Shown: positions 16,253 to 24,582 of the stretch, in pieces
Layout of the letters: each line of letters starts with the position of its first letter
Numbering within the stretch: position 1 is the first letter of the stretch
Notes under the pieces: model-generated
The model's input: the letters and a program-made list of their open reading frames with translations, nothing else
What the model was told of the DNA's origin: nothing
The model's database searches: none
Assembly: GCA_002412625.1 (NCBI GenBank)
Contig: DHVK01000039.1
Location: 1-44,192 of the forward strand
DNA length: 44,192 bases
Source: Cloacimonetes bacterium UBA5210
GTDB lineage: Bacteria; Cloacimonadota; Cloacimonadia; Cloacimonadales; Cloacimonadaceae
Direction: 5' to 3'
Made by a program: the position numbers and the translations under genes

Positions 16253-16984
16253 CTAATACGCACCCCTGCCACTAATTACTGCGGGGATGGTCTTTAGTAG
16301 TATAATGATGTCGTTTTTGATTCCCTGGGATCTGATGTATTCCAGATCAAGCTGTACTTGCTGATGAAAGGGGATCTCACTGCGTCCCTTGATTTGCCAG
16401 AGGCAAGTAATTCCCGGTTTCACATGCAGACGTTTTCGGTCTTCCAATGTATATTCCAATACTTCCCGGGGGAGGGGGGGGCGCGGACCTACCAGGCTCA
16501 TATCGCCCTTTAAAACATTGATCAGCTGGGGCAGTTCATCGATGGAGAATCTACGGATAAATCTCCCGATCGGGGTCACCCGGGGGTCGTTCTTCATCTT
16601 GAAGATCACGCCATCCCCGGATTCATTTTGCTGAAGCAGCTGATCCTTCATGTTGTCCGCATTCAGAAACATAGATCTGAACTTGATGAAGCCGAAATAT
16701 CTTCCGTTCAAACCCACACGGTTTGCCACGTAGAATATCGGGCCGGGGTCATTCAGATAGATGATGATAGCAGTAACGATGAACAATGGAGAAAGCACGA
16801 TAAGCATTACAAAGGATACCGTAATATCGAGGAAGGATTTCAGGAATTTAGCAAAACCCACTGTCCACTCCCAGATAGATATTTTAAGCTGCATTTGGAA
16901 ATGACCACGCTTTTTACCCATCTGCATCAAACGGTCAATTTCCTTTGCTCTTAAGCTCTTTACGTGTCCCTTGAGTTCCTTCAT
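16253..16984 (-). CDS. Undecaprenyl-phosphate sugar-1-phosphate transferase (monotopic PF02397 type)
   Basis: 243 residues. After a basic N-terminus, one membrane segment (~44-70, FLDITVSFVMLIVLSPLFIVTAIII) leads into the catalytic domain. All family signatures are intact: RVGLNGRYFGFIKFRSMF, RFIRRFSIDELPQLINVLKGDMSLVGPRPPLPRE, VKPGITCLWQIKGRS and LDLEYIRSQGIKNDIIILLKT. It transfers a phospho-sugar from a UDP-sugar to undecaprenyl phosphate, the first committed step of repeat-unit assembly. It lacks the four N-terminal helices of WcaJ/WbaP, so it is the short PglC-like form. This is the only apparently active transferase of the three such domains in the operon. A run of eight C/G lies within the gene near 16475-16482. 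Confidence 0.92.
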   Translation of the reverse strand: MKELKGHVKSLRAKEIDRLMQMGKKRGHFQMQLKISIWEWTVGFAKFLKSFLDITVSFVMLIVLSPLFIVTAIIIYLNDPGPIFYVANRVGLNGRYFGFIKFRSMFLNADNMKDQLLQQNESGDGVIFKMKNDPRVTPIGRFIRRFSIDELPQLINVLKGDMSLVGPRPPLPREVLEYTLEDRKRLHVKPGITCLWQIKGRSEIPFHQQVQLDLEYIRSQGIKNDIIILLKTIPAVISGRGAY

Positions 16985-16991
16985 TCACTCC

Positions 16992-18248
16992 TCATTGATG
17001 AATATCTTTTCTTCCGCCGTTTCTCCAGCGATATACTCTGAAGATAAACAGCGGGTTTCCGATGATATAGCGTTTCCACATTCTTTGCGGCTCCTGGATA
17101 AGGCGGAAAACCCACTCCATACCGATCTGGCGCATCCAAAGCGGGGCTCGGGCAATCCGATGAGAGTAAAAATCGAACAAACCTCCCACTCCCATTTGCA
17201 CCGGGGCGTCGATTTGGCCACCATACAGGCTGATAAAACGTTCCTGCATGGGCGCGCCCAAGGCAACCAGCAGAATATCCGCCCGGGAGCTGTTGATCTC
17301 TCTGATCACTTCTTGCGCCTCGGTATTCCAATCGAAATATCCACTTCGGGTTCCGCATATCTGCAAATCCGCATACTTTTCTCTTAACTTCTGTGCCATG
17401 CTTTCCGCCACTCCCGGAGCTGCGCCCAAAAAGTACATGTTGTAGCCGTTTTCCTGTGCCAGCTCACACAAACAGGGAAGCATATCGGTTCCGTTCACGT
17501 TTTCTTTGACCGCGCTCCCCAGTAACTTGGCGGCAAGATTTATCCCGCTGCCATCCGGAAACACAGTCTCGCTGCTCTTTAAAATACTGCAGTATTCCTT
17601 GTCAACAAAAACTTTGTTCAAGCAGTCAGCGTTCACAAAAAAGGCGGGAGTCTTTTCTCTTTTCTCTATCTTATTTCCTAACATGGCAATTGCTTCTGCC
17701 ATGCTGATGTTCAGCATTCTGATCCCAAAGATATTCAGCTCTTTATCCGCAACCGGAGTGCTTTGATGAAACAACAGGGCTACCAGTGACTGCAGCAACA
17801 GGCTGAGATCCGTGAAAGCTCCCCGCTCGCGCAGGTACTCAAGATCGCAATCCACAGCGTGGGTATTGGAAAGCCTGGAGCTTTTCCGGATCAAATATAA
17901 ACTGATGATTCCCGGAGTGTGGGGCCTCAGTATAGCAGGAGCGGCGCTTTCTGCCATTGAGCGTATGCTGATTCCCACCAGGGCAAGTTTGCCGCGTAAG
18001 ACCAAGGGAAACAGCTTTGCATTACGGATATACCAAGTGTCGTGCTCAAGCAATTCTACGCTCAGTGTCGAGAAATCCTTCCCATATATCTCCAGCTCAG
18101 TAGATTGGGGCATGCGTTTGAGAACACGCAAAACTATGATGGATAAAGTACCGATGAAGCTCAATCCGCCGGCAAGAGTGTATTGCAAGCCTTTGTTCAG
18201 TGTTTCAGCGAGCAGGTAGCTGATCTGGTGTGGTATCTGCGGTCTCAT
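16992..18248 (-). CDS. WecG/TagA/CpsF glycosyltransferase with degenerate sugar-transferase N-terminal domain
   Basis: 418 residues in two parts. Residues ~18-160 keep the outline of the sugar-transferase domain: a membrane helix (~22-42), LFPLVLRGKLALVGISIRSM where active enzymes have LPQLxNVLxGDMSLVGPRP, RPHTPGIISLYLIRKSS for KPGITxLWQxxGRS, and CDLEYLRERGAFTDLSLLLQSL for the final helix. The catalytic DE and GPRP motifs are gone. Residues ~170-410 are a WecG/TagA domain: NADCLNKVF, FPDGSGINLAAKLLG (Asp232 the likely catalytic residue), NGTDM, DILLVALGAPMQERFI, GVGGLFDFYSH and the basic membrane-binding tail. WecG enzymes add the second sugar to lipid-linked intermediates. The 4-base overlap with the upstream gene indicates coupling. 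Confidence 0.82.
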   Translation of the reverse strand: MRPQIPHQISYLLAETLNKGLQYTLAGGLSFIGTLSIIVLRVLKRMPQSTELEIYGKDFSTLSVELLEHDTWYIRNAKLFPLVLRGKLALVGISIRSMAESAAPAILRPHTPGIISLYLIRKSSRLSNTHAVDCDLEYLRERGAFTDLSLLLQSLVALLFHQSTPVADKELNIFGIRMLNISMAEAIAMLGNKIEKREKTPAFFVNADCLNKVFVDKEYCSILKSSETVFPDGSGINLAAKLLGSAVKENVNGTDMLPCLCELAQENGYNMYFLGAAPGVAESMAQKLREKYADLQICGTRSGYFDWNTEAQEVIREINSSRADILLVALGAPMQERFISLYGGQIDAPVQMGVGGLFDFYSHRIARAPLWMRQIGMEWVFRLIQEPQRMWKRYIIGNPLFIFRVYRWRNGGRKDIHQ

Positions 18249-19426
18249 GGCAGTTCCAATAGTCTGTCCAGGGGCTCAGTCAGAGTCCTTAGGTAAGCCT
18301 CTTTGTGATGCGATTGCTTTACCATTTCATAGCCTGCCATGCCATATTGTTGGCGCAGATCGGCGGAAGCCAGGAGTTTATCTAGCGCTTTGGCAAGTCT
18401 TTGGGTATCTCCGGCGCGAACCAAAAGGCCATTCTGCCCATGTTTCAGCCACTGCGTAATTCCCCCCACATCAAATGCTACAACCGGTTTCGCATGCGCA
18501 AAGGCCTCAACTCCGATCAAGCCATATGGCTCTTGCCAACGGGAGGGCACTACCACGATATCTGCGTTTACATACTCTTCACCCGGCTCTTCTGTCCAGT
18601 CAAGGAACTCCACTTTGTGCGCCAGACCGAGATGCTCAGATAGATTTCGCAGATATTCCTGGTCGTTACCGCGGCCTACAATCCTGAGCAGAGCAGGGTT
18701 TCGTAACTCACAAAAAGCCTTCAACAAAAGGTCAACACCCTTTCCCCGGATCAATTGGCCCATATAAAGCATCACCGGGATCTCACCGGAAGGTACTCCG
18801 GAAATTGCTTTTGGAGTCTGATGCGGGATCAGCAGGTTGATTTTATCGGCATTGAATCCGTTTGAAATCAGATTGTGCTTCATGAATTCGGATAGCACAA
18901 GGAACCTGTCGCATTGTTTTAAGCTGTTAAGGAGCTTGATTCTGCCCGAAAGATCTATCAATGCGGGCTTACCCTCACGTTTTTCAAGCAGCATACTGCA
19001 CAAGGCGCAATACCCGGGATTAAACCGCAGGTGGCAGTTTATGCGTCTCAGGGGAAAGTATTTGTGTCTCCTGAGGCAATAATAATCATGGTCGTGAACC
19101 ATCACAACCGTTTTGAAATGGGCACCAAACTCTTTGATCCACTCGGGATAACTGCATTTGTGAATGAACACTATGGAGACCCCGGAGGCTTTGTATTTCG
19201 TGATCAGAGGGGCGATATCTTCCCTGGGAGCGGTACAAAGGTTGGTGAATGCCGCTTCAAAAGCTGGGTCGGTTCGGATTGTTTGTTCAAAGAGCCCGGA
19301 TACTTCCCAGCCCAGATCGCGCAGATCCGTGGCAACGCTTACCATAATGCGTTCCACTCCGCCCACAAACCCTCTGCTGCTGTTCAGCATCAAGATGTGT
19401 TTGGCAGTGCCGGGAGTAATGCTCAA
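18245..19426 (-). CDS. GT4 family glycosyltransferase
   Basis: 393 residues, GT-B fold. N-terminal GFVGGVERIMVSVATDLRDLGW is the acceptor-domain glycine region. The donor domain contains MLYMGQLIRGKGVDLLLKAF and the E-x7-E motif in SRWQEPYGLIGVEAFAHAKPVVAFDVGG. Residues ~115-150 contain a cysteine- and histidine-rich stretch (HDHDYYCLRRHKYFPLRRINCH ... GYCALCSM) seen in a subset of GT4 enzymes. Probably builds the exopolysaccharide repeat unit. It begins directly after the double glycosyltransferase and overlaps the WecG gene by 4 bases. Confidence 0.88.
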   Translation of the reverse strand: MSITPGTAKHILMLNSSRGFVGGVERIMVSVATDLRDLGWEVSGLFEQTIRTDPAFEAAFTNLCTAPREDIAPLITKYKASGVSIVFIHKCSYPEWIKEFGAHFKTVVMVHDHDYYCLRRHKYFPLRRINCHLRFNPGYCALCSMLLEKREGKPALIDLSGRIKLLNSLKQCDRFLVLSEFMKHNLISNGFNADKINLLIPHQTPKAISGVPSGEIPVMLYMGQLIRGKGVDLLLKAFCELRNPALLRIVGRGNDQEYLRNLSEHLGLAHKVEFLDWTEEPGEEYVNADIVVVPSRWQEPYGLIGVEAFAHAKPVVAFDVGGITQWLKHGQNGLLVRAGDTQRLAKALDKLLASADLRQQYGMAGYEMVKQSHHKEAYLRTLTEPLDRLLELP

Positions 19427-21772
19427 CTATTTCCCCAAGGCTTCATAATAGCTCTTTTGATAAAGCTCGAGCAAGTGTTCATAGGTATGTGTCTTCTGCA
19501 CCTGCGCCTTTCCTGCCGCTGCCATCCGGGGCAGATCATCTTTATGCTGATAGGCAAGCAACATCTTGGCGGCACAATCCTGAATGTCTTCAGAGGCAAA
19601 GAGCCAGCCGTTTTCGCCCTCTATCACCAGATTGGGGTCCACCACATCACTTTGCAGGACAGGTGTATCGCTGCTCCAACTTTCCACTACCACCGCTCCG
19701 GAATTCATAAACCGTACCGGAATCACATGGATATCAGAATGCCTGAGCCAGGCCAGAGCCTCTTTGCGCTCCACCATCCCAGTGAAGTGAATCCGCTCTG
19801 TCAAGCCCGCATCCAGCATCACCTGCTTCATCTCTTCCAAAAATCCGGCTTCATAATCTGATCTTCCCACAAACACCAGCTTGGCATCCGGCATGTGCTC
19901 TGCCACACGGCAAAAAGCTTGCAGGGCAATGTCCTGACCCTTGATATGCGAAACTCTGCCCAAACACAAGAACACAAAATGCTGTTCCGCCCAAGTTCGC
20001 ATCAAAGGCGGTTGTTCTGTGATTACACCGAATTCCGCGGTATCGATCGGTACCGGAGAGAACTCTGCATTGGGCTGGTATTTGCGCAGAAAGTCAAGCT
20101 CTTTCCCAGAGATAGCAAAAGCCTTGCTGATGTTTTTCAGAATCAGCGTCTGATACCATTTCAGCTTTGTCCGCGTAAGAATATCCTTGGGAATACTGCC
20201 ATGGTCTTTGATATAAGCGGCGTAATCGATGAAGTCAAAGAAGCACATAATGTAAGGTGTCTTCTTTATAACGGAGGCAATAAATGCCAGCATATTGTTA
20301 TAATTGATCGCCGGGAAGCATTGAATGATGTCGAATTTCTCGCGCAACAAATGCCAGAACAGAGTGGGGCAGAGCGTCTTGGTCCTCAAATTCGGATATT
20401 GAACCGGGCGATTCAACACATCCCACATCCGTCTCAGCCTGAATCCGTCCACATGCTCCAGACCGGGGCGCTGAATCCGCTTGGGGCAAAACACGGTGAC
20501 ATCGTGGTGGAGAGCCAGGGATTTCGCCTGGTAATAGATGTTGGTTTCCGCTCCGCCTACTTCCGGATAAAACCGGTTGGTCACGATTGCTATTTTCAAA
20601 CGGCGCCCGGGACCATCCTTATGAGAATTCTTGATACTCTTTACAAAGCGCTCGGATATTGGCTTTGCGCCATACTTGGCACGCGCGGAGTGATATAGGT
20701 TTTTGCCCAGATCATCGCGGCTTTGATGGTCATCGACGAGGTCCAGGATGGCTGTGGCAAATTCCGCCGCGGTATCTTTTTGCAAGATTTCCCTGCTCCC
20801 GAAAGAAAAGCCTTCCATCCCGATAGCAGTAGTGATCACAGCTTTTTTCATCTGTGCTGCTTCCAGGATTCTGGTTCTGGTCCCGGATGCGATGCGCAAG
20901 GGCAGGATTACAAACTCTGAAGAGGCAATAAGTTCCTGCATGTTTTCCACTTCGCCCACGATGCGCAGGCAATCATCCTGATATCGCGCAAAATACTCCG
21001 GCGCGTTTTTCCCTGCTACCCAGACCTGCATTCCGGCTCTGCGCAGTTGGCTTTCGATGGAAGGATAGATCTCGGAAACAAAGTAGCGAAACGCATCCTG
21101 ATTTGCCAACGAGCTCATCGTGCCAAAGAACAGCAAGTATCTTCCACCGGTCTGAGGGGATGGAGCGGGAGTATCCATCGGCATCATATTGGGGAACACG
21201 TGTGCCCTGTCCGCATTAAGGCCATAATCACTGACCGCCATATCGCGCTCAACCGGGTTTGTGAAATAGTAAGAAAAGCTTTGCTTGAAGGCCACAGCTT
21301 CAAATGCCTTTAGTTTGATCATCTCCACCAGGTTATAACGGTTGCTGATACTGGGATTTTGCGCCCAAGCAAGGGCCGCAACCCGCGAAAACAACATATC
21401 CACATCTATCACTACCCTGCATTTAGGCAGTACCCGAGCCACGACCGTGGCCAGGTGATATGAGCTTAAAAAACGGAAGACGACTACATCATATTGACCC
21501 TGTAGCACGATATCCTTGAATCTGCTGATCTGGAGGGGATGAAACCGGAATATCGCCTGGGGCTTAAACGGTGGAACTGATATGTTTCCGAGCGTGAACA
21601 ACTTCTGATATCCATGATGCTCTTCTACCGGTTTCGTGGCATATTCCCGCCCTTTGATCAATAGCAAATCCGCGGCAAACTCTTCGGATAAGCGGGACCA
21701 GATAAATCTGCTACGGTTCTTATCTCCGCCCTGTAAACCCTCAAAAGGGGTATCCACATAAAGAAGTCTCAT
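19427..21772 (-). CDS. Tandem double GT4 glycosyltransferase
   Basis: About 781 residues. ATG 21772 is preferred among three consecutive ATGs because GAGG lies 8 bases upstream; a TTG 33 bases earlier is an alternative. Two GT-B enzymes are fused. The first (~1-385) has LYVDTPFEGLQGGDKNRSRF, LLFFGTMSSLANQDAF and LPLRIASGTRTRILEAAQMKKAV. The second (~390-781) starts KIAIVTNRFYPEVGGAETNIY and has FLCLGRVSHIKGQDIALQAF and the E-x7-E-like FMNSGAVVVESWSSDTPV. It is the first gene of the 18-kb polysaccharide operon and may add two successive sugars. The next gene starts one base after its stop. Confidence 0.87.
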   Translation of the reverse strand: MRLLYVDTPFEGLQGGDKNRSRFIWSRLSEEFAADLLLIKGREYATKPVEEHHGYQKLFTLGNISVPPFKPQAIFRFHPLQISRFKDIVLQGQYDVVVFRFLSSYHLATVVARVLPKCRVVIDVDMLFSRVAALAWAQNPSISNRYNLVEMIKLKAFEAVAFKQSFSYYFTNPVERDMAVSDYGLNADRAHVFPNMMPMDTPAPSPQTGGRYLLFFGTMSSLANQDAFRYFVSEIYPSIESQLRRAGMQVWVAGKNAPEYFARYQDDCLRIVGEVENMQELIASSEFVILPLRIASGTRTRILEAAQMKKAVITTAIGMEGFSFGSREILQKDTAAEFATAILDLVDDHQSRDDLGKNLYHSARAKYGAKPISERFVKSIKNSHKDGPGRRLKIAIVTNRFYPEVGGAETNIYYQAKSLALHHDVTVFCPKRIQRPGLEHVDGFRLRRMWDVLNRPVQYPNLRTKTLCPTLFWHLLREKFDIIQCFPAINYNNMLAFIASVIKKTPYIMCFFDFIDYAAYIKDHGSIPKDILTRTKLKWYQTLILKNISKAFAISGKELDFLRKYQPNAEFSPVPIDTAEFGVITEQPPLMRTWAEQHFVFLCLGRVSHIKGQDIALQAFCRVAEHMPDAKLVFVGRSDYEAGFLEEMKQVMLDAGLTERIHFTGMVERKEALAWLRHSDIHVIPVRFMNSGAVVVESWSSDTPVLQSDVVDPNLVIEGENGWLFASEDIQDCAAKMLLAYQHKDDLPRMAAAGKAQVQKTHTYEHLLELYQKSYYEALGK

Positions 21773-21930
21773 CATCATTACCTCGCTCGAATATTTAATA
21801 TCCAAGTCTGAACCAATCGCATAATGCTGTCAAGAACAATTATCGGCAGGATAACAGCTCGTCCGTTACCACATCGAATCATTCAGGTTTATACCCTCAC
21901 TGAAAACTTCAATTTTCATCACCTAAAATT

Positions 21931-22008
21931 TCAAATCAGGATAACAGACTTAAACAACGCACCTTCAATTCGCTTCCGCTTTGCCATGAATCTCTGATCT
22001 GCTGTCAT
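21931..22008 (-). CDS. Micro-ORF coupled to phage-lysozyme remnant
   Basis: A 25-residue frame (MTADQRFMAKRKRIEGALFK...) begins with ATG overlapping the TGA of the preceding frame (ATGA at 22005-22008). The coupling suggests it belonged to a phage-type gene string. It is too short to recognise and may be a truncated remnant. Confidence 0.3.
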   Translation of the reverse strand: MTADQRFMAKRKRIEGALFKSVILI

Positions 22009-22214
22009 TGAATTACCTTGATGGTATTGACTTGTTGATACATCCACTGTTCCCAGCACAGCTTAATGTTATCCCCGCAGTCGTTTCTAGGATTTAACCC
22101 CCAAAACTACTCTCCACCAGCATTATGTTCTTTGAAAATGCCGTTATCAGACATCCCCTTGGGGAGATTGAGTATAGCCAGCATAGTATCAATCTCGACC
22201 GGAATCGGGATCAC
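22005..22214 (-). pseudogene. Likely phage gene remnant interrupted by an in-frame TAG
   Basis: A GTG start at 22214 overlaps the lysozyme stop (GTGA). It gives 35 codons (VIPIPVEIDTMLAILN...) to TAG at 22107-22109. The same frame then runs another 33 codons (FWGLNPRNDCGDNIKLCWEQ...) to a TGA that overlaps the next ATG. The chain of overlapping starts and stops around a frame broken by one amber codon suggests a real ~69-residue gene that has been inactivated. No family is recognised. Confidence 0.4.
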
Positions 22215-22678
22215 TGACCCTTCCTCATCAGTTCGGAGAGCTCAATCGCTCTGCGTCCGACTTGCTTTGCCCAACGAGACACAAGCATGTTATTGGCAGC
22301 TAGTTCCCAGTCTCCGGTTTTGATAAATGCCAAAGTGTTCTTGAAACCAAGCAGACCATTGATACCGAGGTAGCAGGGTTCCCGCAATGGATCGAAGCGG
22401 CTTTGTGGGATGCTTATGCACATATTCACAAGCACAGATCTACGCACTTCATCAAGATCGTTATAGATATCGGGAATCCTCGCCTGAAGCTGCTTCCCGC
22501 AGTTCATGATGTCATTAATCAGCAAGATGTAGGCTTCTGATTCGGTTATCACACAATCATCGAGATTGCGACCAATCCCAATCGTCAGCTTGCCTGCTGT
22601 ACAACGATATGCCTTCAGCCGCAGACCCTCATGTCTGACAAGCTGCTCTTTGATTGTATCCATCAGTTTCGTTTCCAC
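22211..22678 (-). CDS. Phage-type lysozyme (GH24 endolysin), orphan
   Basis: 155 residues from GTG 22678, with GGGAG 5 bases upstream (ATG 22663 is an alternative). GH24 motifs: RHEGLRLKAYRCTAGKLTIGIGR with catalytic Glu17. The T4 Asp20 position is Cys26, a natural variant also known in P21-type endolysins, and Thr32 is kept. The C-terminal TGDWELAANNMLVSRWAKQVGRR and ELSELMRKGQ are typical. Residues 88-102 (ISIPQSRFDPLREPC) look like an insertion into the conserved 'LVNMC(F/Y)NLGINGL' helix. Cleaves peptidoglycan in phage lysis. No other recognisable phage genes adjoin it, so it is a prophage relic or captured gene. Confidence 0.85.
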   Translation of the reverse strand: METKLMDTIKEQLVRHEGLRLKAYRCTAGKLTIGIGRNLDDCVITESEAYILLINDIMNCGKQLQARIPDIYNDLDEVRRSVLVNMCISIPQSRFDPLREPCYLGINGLLGFKNTLAFIKTGDWELAANNMLVSRWAKQVGRRAIELSELMRKGQ

Positions 22679-22787
22679 CTATGCTCCCGTTTGTTACTGG
22701 ATCATCGACCCGGAGCAAGAAAAGCAGTCCCCCGTATTCTCACAAATACGGATGCATAAGGATGCTGCAGAAATTGAAAAAAAGTTC

Positions 22788-22816
22788 TTGACATAGATAT
22801 GGGGATACGATAAATA
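22788..22816 (+). promoter_or_regulatory. Possible promoter for the first secreted paralogue
   Basis: TTGACA (22788-22793) is followed after 17 bases by TAAATA in an AT-rich stretch, about 95 bases before the ATG at 22910. The -35 is perfect; the -10 is weak. Confidence 0.35.
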
Positions 22817-22909
22817 TGTAAAAGTGACTGCATTATTGAAAATTAAATATTCAGTAGCTATAGCGTAATTAATAATCGCAAGCAGTGGGAACGCTGGATG
22901 GAGGCTCAG

Positions 22910-24487
22910 ATGAAAGCAAAGGACGTGATGTCAGGTGTATTGACGGTTATCCTTTGGATCGCTGTCTCAGGTTTATGCGCTCAACAGCCCCAAATTGATA
23001 TTAGCCTGGCTAATTATTTGGGGATTAATATGCCCTTTCCACGTGAATATGACGACGTAATCAAACTCCCCAGTGGAGATCTGCAATTCTACAAGATGAC
23101 TACTGGTATCGGAAGCATACAGATAACAGGATTTCAATACCTCCGGCAAAGCAATATTCTGACCGAAGTAGTGCAGATTGGTAGCATTACCGGTATCGAG
23201 GGCACGGCAGTCAAGGAGATCAGCGCGCAACGTTTTGGGAAATACTATGTTGTTTATCAATATCCCCAAGGCAATCCTCAAGGATTGGTAATAATCGGCT
23301 TGGACGCCCATGATCTTGAGTACAGGATTATTGATGACATGCAGGTTAACTCTTACTTTATTGGAAAGGACCGTATCGATATCGTGTCTGAGAATCACTT
23401 GGTCATTGCCTTGGATGACAGGCTTGAGTTTTACGATTTTGCCAGCGACACCAGTCAAACACTTCTGGATGGAGCGGATTACCAAAGTAGCCCAATTCAG
23501 CTAAAAAGGGTATATACCATGCCCACCGGTCATTTTATGTATGTTAAGGATACATGCGAAGACGATGCTGTGGAAAACTGGTATATATTTGACTCTCAGG
23601 GGATTCATCAGTTTACCATGACCATGACAGATCCATGGTTTAGTTTGAGTGTGACCGGATGGTCGTTTAGTTCGGATTTCGATTTTGTCCACGACAGGTT
23701 TTATATTCCAACACCCGGTATGGCATATGATAGTGCATTATTAGAGTGTCATTTCCCTACTCCTGACTCCCTGCATGTTTTTATTATCGGAGCCCCTGTA
23801 TCACCTGATGAGCATTTATTCAGAATAGTCAGGTTTGGCGATGATAGAATTCTTAGGTCATATTTTGACTATGGTACCTATAATGGGGTTTACTTTCTAT
23901 ATATGAACCACAGCCCCTTGGAGGATAATCCGGAGCCAACCCACTGGACTGGCTTCGGCCCCATTGAGCCTCACATTGATAGCATTAATGACGAAATAGT
24001 TACAATCTCGGCCCGATATGAAGATTACATATTAGTCAGTGCTTTGTGTACCCTGGATTTTCCTACCTCACATTCATTTACTTTTCCTGCTCCCACAGTG
24101 AATGTCGATTTGCCCGTCATTACCTTCTCCCATGAAGATCAGTTGTTCATGATCAGCGATGGCAGGCTGTATGCGTTTACGGTTGAATTCTCCGTTTCCA
24201 ATGCTGATGCGACCGCGGTACCTCCCTTGCACACCCTTTCTGTTTACCCCAATCCGGCTAGCTTGAAAGGTGTAATCACCTTCAAGGCTTCGCTCAAACA
24301 AGCGCTTGAACTGGATATCTATAACGTAAAAGGCCAAAGAGTGGATACCATCACCCTGGATTCTGAGGGAACTGCTGAGTGGGACTTACGGAATCACAAA
24401 GGCGCAGCGCTAAGCGCCGGAGTGTATTTTGCGAAACCACGCAATCATAAGGATATCAAACCGGTAAAATTCATAGCAATACACTAA
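22910..24487 (+). CDS. Secreted protein of unknown function with C-terminal sorting domain (paralogue 1)
   Basis: 525 residues from ATG 22910, chosen because GGAGG lies 5 bases upstream and because the same start gives equal length in the tandem copy. The signal peptide is residues 1-24 (GVLTVILWIAVSGLCAQ). The ~400-residue body has no recognised catalytic motif; recurring strands such as LDDRLEFYDFASDTSQTLLDG suggest a beta-propeller-like fold. The last ~80 residues are the FlgD-like sorting domain: LSVYPNPASLKGVITF, LDIYNVKGQRVDTI, SAGVYFAKP. Surface or secreted location is likely. The following copy at 24579-26156 is closely related throughout, with near identity in the last ~100 residues. 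Confidence 0.82.
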   Translation: MKAKDVMSGVLTVILWIAVSGLCAQQPQIDISLANYLGINMPFPREYDDVIKLPSGDLQFYKMTTGIGSIQITGFQYLRQSNILTEVVQIGSITGIEGTAVKEISAQRFGKYYVVYQYPQGNPQGLVIIGLDAHDLEYRIIDDMQVNSYFIGKDRIDIVSENHLVIALDDRLEFYDFASDTSQTLLDGADYQSSPIQLKRVYTMPTGHFMYVKDTCEDDAVENWYIFDSQGIHQFTMTMTDPWFSLSVTGWSFSSDFDFVHDRFYIPTPGMAYDSALLECHFPTPDSLHVFIIGAPVSPDEHLFRIVRFGDDRILRSYFDYGTYNGVYFLYMNHSPLEDNPEPTHWTGFGPIEPHIDSINDEIVTISARYEDYILVSALCTLDFPTSHSFTFPAPTVNVDLPVITFSHEDQLFMISDGRLYAFTVEFSVSNADATAVPPLHTLSVYPNPASLKGVITFKASLKQALELDIYNVKGQRVDTITLDSEGTAEWDLRNHKGAALSAGVYFAKPRNHKDIKPVKFIAIH

Positions 24488-24501
24488 AGAAGGAGCTTAT
24501 C

Positions 24502-24582
24502 ATGAAGTACATTATGATACTGATCATGTGCTTTCAAGCACTGGTGTTACTCTACGGAGCATCCGGATGGAGGTTCAGATGA
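24502..24582 (+). pseudogene. Stranded signal-peptide fragment of a split secreted gene
   Basis: A 26-codon frame starts at ATG 24502 with AGGAG 6 bases upstream. It encodes a signal-peptide-like sequence (MKYIMILIMCFQALVLLYGA) and then runs out in TGA at 24580-24582, which overlaps the ATG of paralogue 2. It looks like the 5' end of a secreted protein gene cut when paralogue 2 was inserted. Its 3' end may be the fragment at 26167-26273. Confidence 0.55.

Noticed and set aside
19031..19861. 276-residue plus-strand open frame
   Set aside because: Lies across two clear minus-strand glycosyltransferase genes; composition is that of an antisense shadow.
21804..21833. Promoter of the polysaccharide operon
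   Set aside because: A minus-strand TTGACA is present at 21833-21828, but no acceptable -10 lies 16-18 bases downstream, so it is not listed as a feature.
22898..22909. Earlier ATG of paralogue 1 (and 24528 of paralogue 2)
   Set aside because: The GGAGG site lies inside these extensions and directly before ATG 22910 and 24579, which give equal 525-residue products with normal signal peptides.
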